Origin: DASUPK01 sp963743575
Lineage (GTDB): Bacteria > Actinomycetota > Thermoleophilia > Solirubrobacterales > 70-9
Length of the DNA stretch: 64,000 nt
NCBI GenBank assembly: GCA_963743575.1
Contig: CAVUQC010000007.1
Span: 310,001 to 374,000 of the forward strand
Direction of reading: 5' to 3'
Under the pieces are notes generated by a model. It was not told the DNA's origin. It did not search any database and worked only from the letters and a program-made list of their open reading frames with translations. Numbering within the stretch: position 1 is the first letter of the stretch; each line of letters starts with the position of its first letter. This document shows positions 49,358 to 58,615 of this stretch, piece after piece. A program made the translations under genes and the position numbers.

Positions 49358-52078
49358 CTACCCGACGGACTGGCCGGCGGCCGGCCGCGCGGGGGCGCGT
49401 GCGGGAAGCGGAAATCCCTCCTCGGCCCAGACGATCGCGGCCGGCAGCACGAGCATCACTCCAGCCAGGGCGACCAGCAGGTCCGCAACGGTGACCAGGC
49501 CGAAGTCGCGGAGGACGGGCGCGACCGAGATCAGTCCGATGTCGTCCAGCAGGGGGAGGCCAGCGATCGCGAGCACCGCGAAGCCGGCGATCGCCGTGAC
49601 GCCGGAGGCGAGCACCGCCGCGCCGGTCCGCAGGTAGGTGCGCCGGAGCGCCTCGCCGACAGACCGGCCCGCCTTGCGCTCGCCCGCGTAGCGAGCGGAG
49701 AGGATCACGCTGAATTCCGTCGCGATGGCGATCACCAGAGCTCCCAGGGTGGCCGACATCGGATTGAGCGAGATCCCGAGCGCCGCGACCACAAGGCCCG
49801 ACCAGCCGGTGGCCATCAGGACGGGGATCAGGGGTACGACCGCGCGCCGGATGGAGCGGTAGATCAACGAGAGGACGATCCCGACGGCCAGGATTCCCAC
49901 CAGGGGAAGCCACCAGCGGCTGTGCGAGAGGTCGGTGTTGGCCTGCGCAGCCAGCACCGGGAGGCCGGCCAGCTCGACGGTGGTCCCGGGCGGCGGCCCT
50001 GGGCCGTCCGGCGGGTTGACCTGGGCGCGAATGTCATTGATCAGGTTCTGCTGATCGGAAAGGGGCTGAACCCTGATGCCAAAGGCGATGTCGGCCGTGT
50101 CGCCGATCGGCGTCGTACCGGCCGACGGATTGCACTCGCCGCGGTGGCTGATCACGATCTGCGAGATGAAGCAGGGCAGAGCCTGGACCAGGGCGTGCAC
50201 GTCGCCGACGCTCTGACCCCCGTTGGAGCCGCTCGTGGACGCTGCGCTTGCACCGCCGAAGAAGTCCGTCAGCGAGAGAGCGGGGCAGATCTGGGCGTCC
50301 GCACAGCTGGGATTGGCCCCGGAGAAGCCGTGGCGCGCGAGGACGCGCTGCTGGAACGCCTCGGCCCAGGAGATCACCGCGGGGCTCGTCGGGTCCTGAG
50401 CCCTGATCGTCACGTTCACGTCGCCGGAGATCCCGGTCTGCTTCTCGAGCTCGTTCAGGTTCTTGAGCGCGGCCAGGTGCGGCGGCGCCAGGTCGCGGAT
50501 GTCGGTCTCCACCCCAGTCCCCGCGCTGGCCGCCCAGCCGCAGATCGCGAGCAGCAGTCCCGCCGCGAGCACCCGCCTGGGCCTGGCGAGCGCCAATGCA
50601 ATCGCCGCGACTCCGACGGATTGGAGGCGGGCCGCGGCGCCGGCGAACCGGCGCGGCCCGTCGGGCCGGGGCGGGACGTCGGGTGACCCGCGCCACCCCG
50701 AGAGCCCGAGCGCGGCGAGTCCGCCCGTGAGCGCCACGACGAACGCCAGGGCGACACCGACGACGAGCAGGAGCCCGAAGGAACGGACCAGAGGGCTCGG
50801 GGAGAGCGCGAAGGCCCCGAAGCCCGCGATCGTCGCCACGCACGCGGCTCCGATCACCGGGCCGCCGCCGCTCGCCGCATTGGCCACGGCCCGGCCCGGC
50901 GCTGCTCCTTCGGCCCTGGCCTCGTTGAACCGGGCCTGGAACTGGATTGCGTAGTCCACCGAGAGGCCGACGAGGACCGGCAGCATCGCGATGGCGCCGA
51001 CCGTCAGGGAGCCGCCGAACAAGGCGACCAGTCCCATCGTCATCGCACCGGCCGCCACCGCGACTCCGAGGGGCAGTAGCCGCAGTGGCCGCGGCAGGAT
51101 CAGCAGGAGGGTCAGAGCCATCACCAGGCCGGCCACCGCCAGCAACAGGAGCGTTTGATTCCGGAGGTCGCGGGCGCCGGCGTCGACGACGACCGGGGCG
51201 CCGGTGACGAGGTAGCTGCCGTCACTGAGCTTGAAGCGGGGATCGGAAACCGCCTGCTGGAAGAGGCCGATCGCCTCGTGCCGCTCGGCGTCCGTCATGT
51301 CGGGTCGAAGCCGGACGATGATCTGGGCGGCGTCCTTGTTCGGGAAGAGGTAGCCGAACCGCTCCTTCGGCGTCCCCGCGGGCTTCGACTGGTCGAAGAC
51401 GACGCGGCTGACGAAGTTCGGGTCGTCCAGTCGTGGGATCGAGGTGATTCCGTACTGGAGGGCCACCTGGACGAGCTGGCTCTGGAACTGACCGAGGATC
51501 TGCTGGGAGGCGGCGTTGGCCGCCTGCTGCTGCTGGGCTGTCGAGGCCCCACGCCTGGCCGCCGCACGTGCTGCTCGACGGCCCGCGACCTGGGCCGCCT
51601 GGCTGGCGCCGCCGATCTGCCCACGCAGCGCCTCCTGAATCCCGGCGACGCTCAGGTAGAGGAAAGTCCCGGGGCCGAACACCGATTGGCTCGGGTGGAG
51701 CTTCGCGATCTGGTCGCAGACCGGCGGAAGCGGCTCCTTCTTGCGATGTGGCAGTGACGCAGCCAATTGGGTGCCGCCGGCGAAGCACTCCTCCAGCTCG
51801 AAGAGCGGCTCGAGGTCCTTGGTCAGGACGAGCCTGCGCAGGTCCTCCTTCGCCAGCACGATCACGGGCTCGTCGCCGAACTTCTCATGGAAGTCCTGGG
51901 TCGCCTGGTACTCGGACGATCCCTTGCTGACCAGCGTGTCGGTGCCGGCGTTCGTGTCGAGCCGCGTGGCGGCGAAGACCCCGGCGCCCGTCAGCAGCAC
52001 GATCGGCGCGATCAACAGCCAGGGCCACCGCACAGCGACGCCCGCGACCCGCTCAAAGAACCCTCTCCCGGCGTTCAC
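49358..52078 (-). CDS. MMPL/RND-family transporter (HpnN-like)
   Basis: 906 residues. The RND layout is clear: TM1 near 17-36, a first periplasmic loop (about 40-300), a cluster of membrane segments (about 305-480) including SVDYAIQFQARFNEARAEGA, then a second loop and cluster. The second cluster begins near TM7 and contains SATLGALVIAIATEFSVILS, ARYAGERKAGRSVGEAL and AIAGFAVLAIAGLPLLDDIG. The first loop holds an Ala/Gln-rich stretch and two Cys in EECFAGG and PVCDQIA, likely a disulfide. MMPL proteins export lipids or hopanoids using the proton gradient. The nearby YrbE/MkL genes make lipid trafficking the best guess. It is the first gene after a 439-base gap. Confidence 0.9.
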   Translation of the reverse strand: MNAGRGFFERVAGVAVRWPWLLIAPIVLLTGAGVFAATRLDTNAGTDTLVSKGSSEYQATQDFHEKFGDEPVIVLAKEDLRRLVLTKDLEPLFELEECFAGGTQLAASLPHRKKEPLPPVCDQIAKLHPSQSVFGPGTFLYLSVAGIQEALRGQIGGASQAAQVAGRRAARAAARRGASTAQQQQAANAASQQILGQFQSQLVQVALQYGITSIPRLDDPNFVSRVVFDQSKPAGTPKERFGYLFPNKDAAQIIVRLRPDMTDAERHEAIGLFQQAVSDPRFKLSDGSYLVTGAPVVVDAGARDLRNQTLLLLAVAGLVMALTLLLILPRPLRLLPLGVAVAAGAMTMGLVALFGGSLTVGAIAMLPVLVGLSVDYAIQFQARFNEARAEGAAPGRAVANAASGGGPVIGAACVATIAGFGAFALSPSPLVRSFGLLLVVGVALAFVVALTGGLAALGLSGWRGSPDVPPRPDGPRRFAGAAARLQSVGVAAIALALARPRRVLAAGLLLAICGWAASAGTGVETDIRDLAPPHLAALKNLNELEKQTGISGDVNVTIRAQDPTSPAVISWAEAFQQRVLARHGFSGANPSCADAQICPALSLTDFFGGASAASTSGSNGGQSVGDVHALVQALPCFISQIVISHRGECNPSAGTTPIGDTADIAFGIRVQPLSDQQNLINDIRAQVNPPDGPGPPPGTTVELAGLPVLAAQANTDLSHSRWWLPLVGILAVGIVLSLIYRSIRRAVVPLIPVLMATGWSGLVVAALGISLNPMSATLGALVIAIATEFSVILSARYAGERKAGRSVGEALRRTYLRTGAAVLASGVTAIAGFAVLAIAGLPLLDDIGLISVAPVLRDFGLVTVADLLVALAGVMLVLPAAIVWAEEGFPLPARAPARPAAGQSVG

Positions 52079-52517
52079 GAGGCGGAGGTTAGGGAGCGAG
52101 TATTAGTGCCGCGCTAATTGTCGATTGGGGGAGGCGGGCTCGGCGGGACTAGGGCGCTGGTGAAGGGGCGATGATCCAGGAGTGATGAACGACGAACATC
52201 GGCAATGAACGAGACACTCTCGGCCGAGGAGGGCCTCAGTGGGCCGAGGGAGGGACCCAGTGCGCCGACTGGAGACTTGGGTGTCCATAGGCCCCAACCC
52301 TCCACAACCGAGCCCCAACAGGCCGATTGCAGCCTTATGGGTGCTATAGCCCCGAAACGCTGCAATCGACGGTCGGGGACTGCGGGGGAACGCCGCCAAA
52401 GGCCCGGGCCGCCCTTCATCGCCGCTTTTCCGAGCCGCCACCCCGACCGCGTTCAGTGCTTTTTTCCGAGCCGCCACCCTGGCCCAGTCCGCACACAGAC
52501 GGGCACACGGGCCCGCC
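52079..52517. other. Gene-free region with strong secondary structure and a direct repeat
   Basis: No credible gene in 439 bases. A perfect ten-base stem CGATTGCAGC / GCTGCAATCG (52324-52333, 52359-52368) encloses a 25-base loop that contains the palindrome GCTATAGC. CCAGT and ACTGG (about 52257-52271) form another stem, followed by GGGTGTCC pairing back to GGAC. An 18-base direct repeat TTTTCCGAGCCGCCACCC occurs at 52426-52443 and 52462-52479, exactly 36 bases apart. The region lies between the MkL and MMPL genes on the minus strand. It could hold the MMPL promoter, a long structured leader or a small RNA. Confidence 0.5.
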
Positions 52518-53519
52518 CTAATCCATCGCCAGCGGGCCCTTGACGTCCGCGTTCAGGAACTGGTTGACGAACTCGTTGCGCGAGTTGAAGAGCTCGTCCG
52601 CGGGGCCTGACTCGACGATCCGCCCCTTCCAGAGGACAGCGAGGAAGTCGGCGATCCGGCGGGCGGTGCCGAGGTCGTGGCTGATCACCAGGTAGCACCC
52701 GCCGTTCTCCTCATGGACCTCGCGGATCAGCTCGCAGAGCAGCGCGGTGCGAACGGGGTCGAGACCCGAGTCAGGCTCGTCGAACATGACGATGGCCGGG
52801 TCGAGCACCAGCGACCGCGCGAAGCCGGCGCGCTTGCGCATCCCGCCGGAGAGCTCGTTCGGCATCTTGTACATCGCCTCGACGAGGCCGACCTCGCGGA
52901 GCCGCCGGTTGACGATGTCCTCGATCTCGTCCTCGCCCTTGTCCGTGTGCTGGCGGAGCGGGAAGGCGGTGTTGTCGTAGACGTTCATCGAGCCGAAGAG
53001 CGCGCCATCCTGGAAGAGGAGGCCGAACTTCTTGCGGACCTCGAAGAGCTCGTCGTCGGTCATGTTCGGGATCGATTCGCCGTGCACGAGCACGTCACCC
53101 GCATCGGGATAGAGCAGCCCGACGATGTGCTTGATCAGCACCGACTTGCCGGTGCCCGACGGGCCGAGCACCATCGAGATCATGTTGTCCGGCAGGCCGA
53201 GGTTGCAGCCGTTCAGGATGCGCGTGCGGCCGAACTGCTTGACGAGGTCGATGATCTCGATCGCGTCCTCGCCGCCATGGTCGCGCTTCTTGCCGGTGTG
53301 CCACTTGTATGGCTCCGGGTCATCGGCGTCGACGCCGGGGATGATGTAGTCGCGCCGCGAGAAATCCTCCTCGCCGTAGCCCTGCGCCTCTAGCGGATCG
53401 CCCTCCTCAACCGCCTCGGCGTCGGCGTCCGCCTCAATCTCGGACTCCGGGACTTCCTCGCGCGTCGAACGGCTCGAAGAGCTGCTTCTCCTCGGGGTGG
53501 TGCTCTTCCGTTCAGCCAA
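52518..53519 (-). CDS. MlaF/MkL-type ABC ATPase of lipid importer
   Basis: 333 residues. An acidic/Ser-rich N-terminal extension of about 80 residues precedes the ATPase core. Walker A VLGPSGTGKSVLIKHIVG (about 117-134), signature LSGGMRKRAGFARSL, Walker B VMFDEPDSGLDP and the H-loop VISHDLGTARRIADF fit MkL. The MRKR and DSGLDP variants are typical of MlaF/MkL rather than ordinary importers. The ATPase powers the YrbE permeases upstream (69-base gap) in moving lipids across the cytoplasmic membrane. The acidic extension is unusual but known in some Actinobacteria. Confidence 0.93.
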   Translation of the reverse strand: MAERKSTTPRRSSSSSRSTREEVPESEIEADADAEAVEEGDPLEAQGYGEEDFSRRDYIIPGVDADDPEPYKWHTGKKRDHGGEDAIEIIDLVKQFGRTRILNGCNLGLPDNMISMVLGPSGTGKSVLIKHIVGLLYPDAGDVLVHGESIPNMTDDELFEVRKKFGLLFQDGALFGSMNVYDNTAFPLRQHTDKGEDEIEDIVNRRLREVGLVEAMYKMPNELSGGMRKRAGFARSLVLDPAIVMFDEPDSGLDPVRTALLCELIREVHEENGGCYLVISHDLGTARRIADFLAVLWKGRIVESGPADELFNSRNEFVNQFLNADVKGPLAMD

Positions 53520-53588
53520 CTTTCTCCTCCTTACGCGTGATCAGATTGATTCTAGGCAGGGGCAATCGCCGGTCGCTCCGGTGACGGC

Positions 53589-54389
53589 TCATCCGCCGAT
53601 CGGCGCCCTCGGGTTCGCGCCCCAGAAGACCAGGGTTCCCATCATTCCGATGATGTGGACGAGCACGATGTTGAGCACCATCGACTTCGCAGTCGCCGTG
53701 CCGACCCCCACCGGTCCTCCGGATGCCGTGTAGCCGTAGTAGCAGCCCACGAGAACGATGGCGGTGGCCATCGTCATGCCCTTGATGAGGCTGAATAACA
53801 GGTCGGGCGGGTTCTGGAACATCCAGAAGATCAGGAAGTACCCGCCGGATGAGACGTCGCCGATCTGCTCGACGACCGCGAGCCAGCTGGCGAAGTAGCC
53901 GATCCCGACCGCGGCCAGGTACATGAAGGGGAAGGCGATCCAGGCGGCGAGCAGGCGGGTGGCGGCGAGGAAGGTCACCGGAGGCACACCCATCACCTCG
54001 AGCGCATCGATCTCGTCCGTGATCCGCATCGCGCCGAGCTCGGCGACGATTCCCGTGCCGACCTTGGCGGCGAGCATGTAGCCGAAGGCGTACGGGATCA
54101 CCTCGCGGAGATCGCACCAGGCGGCGAACACACCGGCGTATGCGGGCGATCCGACCGAGCGGTTGAAGTAGGCGCCCTCGATCCCGCACTGCAGTCCGAG
54201 GATGAAGACGAGGCCCCAGATTACGATCGTGGAGCCGAGGATCAGGATGCCGGTCTGGCGGAGGGCCTCGCCGAAGAACTGGAAGACGCGGCCCGTGAAG
54301 ACCAGGCCGGCGACGCGTGTGCAGAAGCCGAAGATCTCGCCGATCGAGTTGAGCCAGCCCCGCGGGACCGCCAACCAACCTGCGTTCAC
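53589..54389 (-). CDS. MlaE/YrbE-family permease B
   Basis: 266 residues with five or six membrane segments. The MlaE domain is clear in EVIPYAFGYMLAAKVGTGIV, AELGAMRITDEIDALEVMGV and PPVTFLAATRLLAAWIAFPF. YYGYTASGGPVGVGTATAKS is the conserved EQ-type cytosolic loop with G-x-x-x-G, close to the C-terminal membrane segment LVHIIGMMGTLVFWGANPR. It overlaps the preceding YrbE gene by four bases. With permease A and the MkL ATPase it forms a Mla/Mce-type lipid transporter core. Confidence 0.92.
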   Translation of the reverse strand: MNAGWLAVPRGWLNSIGEIFGFCTRVAGLVFTGRVFQFFGEALRQTGILILGSTIVIWGLVFILGLQCGIEGAYFNRSVGSPAYAGVFAAWCDLREVIPYAFGYMLAAKVGTGIVAELGAMRITDEIDALEVMGVPPVTFLAATRLLAAWIAFPFMYLAAVGIGYFASWLAVVEQIGDVSSGGYFLIFWMFQNPPDLLFSLIKGMTMATAIVLVGCYYGYTASGGPVGVGTATAKSMVLNIVLVHIIGMMGTLVFWGANPRAPIGG

Positions 54390-55192
54390 TTGATCACCTG
54401 GAGCTCGGGGTGCGTCGCGAGCAGGGTCTGCGTGAAGACATAGTTGAACGCGAAGACGCCCATGAAGGCGATGACCACCGCCTCATTCACGGCTCGACCC
54501 ACCCCCTCAGCGCCTCCGGACGCAGTCATCCCTTTGTAGGAGCAGACGATCGCGATGATGGCCCCGAAGAGCGTCGTTTTCAGGACCGACCCCCAGAGGT
54601 CCGTGACGGAGGCGTTGTTGAACAGCGTCGCGAAGAACCCGCCCAACGGCTCGTTGTAGAGGAGCTCAGCGCCGATCCCGCCGACGATGCCGAAGATCAA
54701 CGCGTAGATGTCCATCAGGCCCGTGATCAGCATCAGGGCCAGGAAGCGCGGGACGACCAGGTTCTTGATCGGGTCCACGCCGAGCACCTGAAGAGCGTCG
54801 AGCTCCTCCCGGATCTTCCGGGCGCCGAGGTCGGCGGTGATGGCCGTGCCGGCCACGCCGGCGACGACCACCGCGGTCACAAATGGGGCGAACTCCCGAA
54901 TCGAGGCAAGGACGAAGAACCCACCGAGGCGGTCGAGGGCGCCGAAGAGCGAGAGGAAGTTCGCAGCCTGCAGTCCGGGTGCCCCGAAGCCGAACGCCAG
55001 GGTCGAGATCATCATCGGGAACCAGCAGAGCTGGAGGGCGAAGAGGAACTGCCCGATGAACTCGCCGCCGTACGGGTACGGGGGCCTGATCGCCGAGACG
55101 ATTGTCTTGGCGGTCAGGATCATCATGTCCCCGACCTGCTCGAATAGAGACTTGGCCGGGAGGAATGCCCTGTCGGCTACGGATCTGACCAT
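54386..55192 (-). CDS. MlaE/YrbE-family permease A
   Basis: 268 residues. Blocks of the MlaE domain: ASIREFAPFVTAVVVAGVAG, AITADLGARKIREELDALQV, LGVDPIKNLVVPRFLALMLI and VCSYKGMTASGGAEGVGRAV. The ending NEAVVIAFMGVFAFNYVFTQ is a final membrane segment. It is the first gene of the lipid-transport module. A good SD (GGAGGAGAGAG on the minus strand) precedes its start. Mce substrate-binding proteins, which normally follow YrbE genes, are absent. Confidence 0.92.
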   Translation of the reverse strand: MVRSVADRAFLPAKSLFEQVGDMMILTAKTIVSAIRPPYPYGGEFIGQFLFALQLCWFPMMISTLAFGFGAPGLQAANFLSLFGALDRLGGFFVLASIREFAPFVTAVVVAGVAGTAITADLGARKIREELDALQVLGVDPIKNLVVPRFLALMLITGLMDIYALIFGIVGGIGAELLYNEPLGGFFATLFNNASVTDLWGSVLKTTLFGAIIAIVCSYKGMTASGGAEGVGRAVNEAVVIAFMGVFAFNYVFTQTLLATHPELQVIK

Positions 55193-55407
55193 TTGCTCTC
55201 TCCTCCAGAGCCGATCCCCCTTCTGGGGGCGCGGCCCCGCACGTCACGTTAACGGCGACCGCAAACTTCATCGCCGAATAGACGCACCGGGGAGATTATG
55301 CGATGGGGACGCTATTCGCCACCCACAACCTCCAGCCGTAACTTCCGCCCAAGAAATCCCCGCTACTCGCGATACGGAGCCGGATTGGCGAGGGTAGGGT
55401 GCGTGGT
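55193..55407. promoter_or_regulatory. Divergent control region of the lipid-transport module
   Basis: 215 bases between divergent starts. A CCCCC-TTCT-GGGGG hairpin lies at about 55216-55229 inside the yrbE leader. CGAATAG (55275-55281) and CTATTCG (55312-55318) form an inverted repeat with a 30-base spacer, suggesting an operator pair. No confident -35/-10 can be assigned on either strand. Confidence 0.35.
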
Positions 55408-56226
55408 ATGTTGCTCGCGCCTTTGGAGGAGAGCGCTACGACAGCCCGTCCCCTGAAGGCCCGCAAACGGATCGGGATCGGGATTCTGGGGGTGCTCCTG
55501 GCAGCGGGTATCGCCTCCTGTGGCGGCACCCGGCAGGACGCAAACGAGCCCGAGGGCAACTTCCCCGTCTCAATCGTCAGCGCGGACTTCCCCAGCCGGC
55601 AGAAGCTCGCCGAGAACACGAACCTGACCCTGGCGGTCGAGAACTCCGGCGACCAGGCGATCCCGAACCTGGCCATCACGATCTTCACCACCTCGAACAC
55701 CAGCACGGGCGAGTCCACCACGACGGGAACGACGAGCGCCGGCACGACCAGCACCGGGCAGCAGTTGCCCACCGCCGAGGGTTCGTTCTCGGTCCGCTCC
55801 GAGCAGCAGGGCCTGGCGATCCCGTTCCGCCCGGTCTGGATCCTCGAGTCGGGCTATCCGAAGCTGGAGGGTGAGACCGCCTCGGCCGGAGCCGAGGCGG
55901 CGCAGACCGACACCTATGCCTTCGGCGAGCTGCGCGCCCACGACACCCGGCGGATGGTCTGGAACGTGACCCCGGTCCAGGGCGGGACGTACACCGTCCA
56001 CTACCGCGTCGCCGCAGGTCTCGAGGGCAAGGCCAAGGCAGTCACCGCCGACGGCTCGGTGCCCGAGGGCGAGTTCGTGGTCCGGATCTCGACCGCCCCG
56101 CCGCAGACCGAGGTCGACTCCGCGGGCAGGGTCGTGCCGATCACCCCGGGCGACATCGTCGGCCAGGCCGGGAACCAGAAGCAGAAGTCCGAGCTCGGTG
56201 GCCCGGGCACGACGACGAGCCCTTAG
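55408..56226 (+). CDS. Secreted lipoprotein with a CARDB/DUF11-like beta domain
   Basis: 272 residues from the ATG at 55408 (a GTG three codons upstream is possible). The N-terminus has a 25-residue polar stretch before the hydrophobic signal IGIGILGVLLAAGIASCGG with lipobox IASC, so the lipid anchor is at about Cys40. The mature protein begins DANEPEGNFPVSIVSADFPS, then LTLAVENSGDQAIPNLAITI, an adhesion-type beta-sandwich pattern. A Thr/Ser-rich linker (TTTGTTSAGTTSTG) is followed by a further domain (RRMVWNVTPVQGGTYTVHYR). Probably cell-surface, unknown function; it is the first of a plus-strand series leading to the dehydrogenases. Confidence 0.65.
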   Translation: MLLAPLEESATTARPLKARKRIGIGILGVLLAAGIASCGGTRQDANEPEGNFPVSIVSADFPSRQKLAENTNLTLAVENSGDQAIPNLAITIFTTSNTSTGESTTTGTTSAGTTSTGQQLPTAEGSFSVRSEQQGLAIPFRPVWILESGYPKLEGETASAGAEAAQTDTYAFGELRAHDTRRMVWNVTPVQGGTYTVHYRVAAGLEGKAKAVTADGSVPEGEFVVRISTAPPQTEVDSAGRVVPITPGDIVGQAGNQKQKSELGGPGTTTSP

Positions 56227-56258
56227 CGGGAACACGAGATCTCTAGAGTTTCCTGGCG

Positions 56259-57440
56259 ATGACAGGCAGGGTTTCGACGTGCGTCGCCGCGGCGGCGTTA
56301 ATCGCTGTCGCCGTTGGCTGCGGCGGGAGCGGCGGCCCCTCCTCGACGTCCGAATCCGGGACGACGGAAACGTCCGTCGGTGGAAAGGTCACGCTCCAGA
56401 AGGTCGGGGACTTCGACCAGCCCACCTACATCGCCCAGCCGCCTGGAAGCACGGATCTCTACGTCGTCGAGCAGGGGGGCACCATCCGCATCGTCCGCAA
56501 CGGCGAGGTCGTTTCGACTCCCGCGCTCGACATCAGCAACCAGGTCACCAACAACGACGAGCAGGGACTCCTCTCGATCGCATTTCCGGCGGACTTCCAG
56601 AGCTCGCGCCTCGTCTACGCCTACTTCACCGGCACAGATCAGGACCAACACGTGGTCCGCTACACGGTCCGCATGGACGGCTCATTCGATGAGGGCAGCG
56701 CCCGGGAGATCCTCAAAATGACCGACTTCGCTGAAAACCACAACGGCGGACAACTCCAGTTCGGCCCGGACGGCGATCTCTACATCGGGACGGGGGACGG
56801 GGGGCAGGAGGATGATCCGCGGCGAACGGGGCAAGACCTCACCACGCTGCTGGGCAAGCTGCTCCGAATCAAGCCTGCCACTGGGAGCGGCGGCCCGCCG
56901 TACTCGATCCCGTCAGACAACCCGTTCGTCCACACGCGGGGCGCTCGTTCGGAAATCTACTCCTACGGTCTTCGCAACCCTTGGCGCTTCAGCTTCGACC
57001 CCGACACCGCGGCGCTCTCGATCGGCGACGTCGGCCAAGACACCCTCGAAGAGGTCGACTACACGTCGAAAGGCAAGGCCCGGGGGGCTAACTTCGGATG
57101 GTCCGCGTTCGAGGGCACGGACCGCTTCAACATGGATCAGGCCGCGCCGAACGCAGTCCCGCCCATCTTCGAGTACAGGCATGCCGGAGGCGCCTGCTCG
57201 ATCACCGGCGGCTATGTCGTCCGCGACCGTTCCCTTCCCACGCTCTACGGCCGCTATGTCTACGGCGACTACTGCACGGGCGATCTGCGCAGTCTGATGC
57301 CGGCTATTCCGCACGCTCGCGGGGACCGCTCACTGGGACTGAACGTCCCCTCGGTCTCCTCGTTCGGCGAGGACAATCAGGGTCACATCTACGTTGCCTC
57401 GCTCGACGGACCCGTCTACCGCCTCGTTTCGGGTGACTAG
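56259..57440 (+). CDS. PQQ-type soluble sugar dehydrogenase, lipoprotein (paralogue 1)
   Basis: 393 residues. Signal peptide with lipobox AVGCGG (Cys at about 21), then a Ser/Thr linker. The body is a six-bladed GSDH-type beta-propeller: TYIAQPPGSTDLYVVEQGGT, DEQGLLSIAFPADFQSSRLV, ENHNGGQLQFGPDGDLYIGT, GDGGQEDDPRRTGQDLTTLL, SYGLRNPWRFSFDPDTAALS and GDVGQDTLEEVDYTSKGKAR. The His in ENHNGG aligns with the catalytic base of soluble glucose dehydrogenase; Arg in GLRNPWRFSF and the GDVGQ loop bind PQQ and Ca. It should oxidise an aldose in the periplasm. First of three consecutive paralogues. Confidence 0.88.
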   Translation: MTGRVSTCVAAAALIAVAVGCGGSGGPSSTSESGTTETSVGGKVTLQKVGDFDQPTYIAQPPGSTDLYVVEQGGTIRIVRNGEVVSTPALDISNQVTNNDEQGLLSIAFPADFQSSRLVYAYFTGTDQDQHVVRYTVRMDGSFDEGSAREILKMTDFAENHNGGQLQFGPDGDLYIGTGDGGQEDDPRRTGQDLTTLLGKLLRIKPATGSGGPPYSIPSDNPFVHTRGARSEIYSYGLRNPWRFSFDPDTAALSIGDVGQDTLEEVDYTSKGKARGANFGWSAFEGTDRFNMDQAAPNAVPPIFEYRHAGGACSITGGYVVRDRSLPTLYGRYVYGDYCTGDLRSLMPAIPHARGDRSLGLNVPSVSSFGEDNQGHIYVASLDGPVYRLVSGD

Positions 57441-57480
57441 GGGACCGCACCAACGGATCCGGCACCGTGTTCCATCTGCG

Positions 57481-58581
57481 ATGAAGTCGAGAAATCTTCG
57501 TGCCCTCGCCCTGTGCCTGCTCGCGTTGCTCGCCGTGGCCGCAGCGCCCAGCGCCGAGGCGAAAACCGGAGTCAAGCTGAAGCGGATCGGGCGGTTCCAG
57601 AACCCCACCTACGTCACCGCGGCCCCCGGCATCAAGGGCGTCTTCGTGGTCGAGAGGGACGGCGGCATCCAGCTCGTCAAGGGCAAGCGCCGCAGCACCT
57701 TCCTCGACATCTCCTCCCAGGTCGGCACCGCGGACGAGCGCGGCCTGCTGTCAGTGGCGTTCGCCCCAGATTACGCTTCCTCGCGCCTCTTCTACATCTA
57801 CTTCACGAACCAGGCCGGCAACATCGTGATCACCGAGCTCCGCGCTGATCCCAACGGGCGGCACGCCTCAGCCAGCACCATGCGTCAGCTGCTGCTCGTC
57901 AACCACAGCAGCGAGAGCAACCACAACGGCGGCCAGCTCCAAGTCGGGCCCGACGGCTTCCTCTACGCGGGAACGGGAGATGGTGGCAGCGAAGGTGACC
58001 CGAACGACAACGCCCAGAACCCGAACTCGATGCTGGGCAAGCTGCTGCGAATCGACCCAGGATCGGGCGCGACCACGATCTATTCGAGCGGTCTCCGCAA
58101 CCCGTACCGCTTCTCGTTCGACCTGGTCAGCAGCCCCGGACAACCCCGCATCGCCATCGGTGACGTCGGCCAGGACCGGTTCGAGGAGATCGACTATCTG
58201 CCGCTCGCTGCGGCGAACGGCGCTAACTTCGGCTGGAACGACTTCGAGGGGTTCGCTCCTTTTCCCGGGGCTCATCCGCCCACGCCGAGCCAGACGGTGA
58301 AACCGATCAAGGCCTACAGCCACGCCGGCGGCGCCTGCTCGATCATCGGCGGCTACGTCGTTCGCGACACGCACCTCCGCTCGCTCTTCCACCGCTACGT
58401 CTACGGGGACTTCTGCACCGGCAAGATCCGCTCGATGATCCCGAAGCTTGGCGGTGCCCGCAAGGACCGCAGCACCGGCATCCGCGTGCCTGACCTGAGC
58501 TCCTTCGGGGAGGGGGCGCATGGCGCCCTCTACGCGGCCTCGCTGGACGGCCCGGTCTACCGGCTCGTTCGCCGACGCTGA
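57481..58581 (+). CDS. PQQ-type soluble sugar dehydrogenase (paralogue 2)
   Basis: 366 residues from the ATG at 57481; a frame from 57394 would read through the previous gene. An ordinary signal peptide (ALCLLALLAVAAAPSAEA, cleaved at about 24) instead of a lipobox. The propeller repeats the same blocks: TYVTAAPGIKGVFVVERDGG, DERGLLSVAFAPDYASSRLF, ESNHNGGQLQVGPDGFLYAG, GLRNPYRFSFDLVSSPGQPR, GDVGQDRFEEIDYLPLAAAN and VYGDFCTGKIRSMIPKLGG. The active His of SNHNGG is kept. Forty bases separate it from paralogue 1. Soluble rather than anchored, so the pair may act in different layers. Confidence 0.88.
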   Translation: MKSRNLRALALCLLALLAVAAAPSAEAKTGVKLKRIGRFQNPTYVTAAPGIKGVFVVERDGGIQLVKGKRRSTFLDISSQVGTADERGLLSVAFAPDYASSRLFYIYFTNQAGNIVITELRADPNGRHASASTMRQLLLVNHSSESNHNGGQLQVGPDGFLYAGTGDGGSEGDPNDNAQNPNSMLGKLLRIDPGSGATTIYSSGLRNPYRFSFDLVSSPGQPRIAIGDVGQDRFEEIDYLPLAAANGANFGWNDFEGFAPFPGAHPPTPSQTVKPIKAYSHAGGACSIIGGYVVRDTHLRSLFHRYVYGDFCTGKIRSMIPKLGGARKDRSTGIRVPDLSSFGEGAHGALYAASLDGPVYRLVRRR

Positions 58582-58615
58582 ATAACCTGCGGCTCGTCCC
58601 CACGGGGACCTCACC

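Noticed and set aside
52103..52477. A 124-codon frame in the gap between MkL and MMPL
   Set aside because: No domain, odd composition, and it would have to be read through strong stems and a direct repeat; treated as non-coding.
52518..55192. A complete mce operon
   Set aside because: YrbE and MkL genes are present but no MCE-domain protein could be recognised anywhere in the window.
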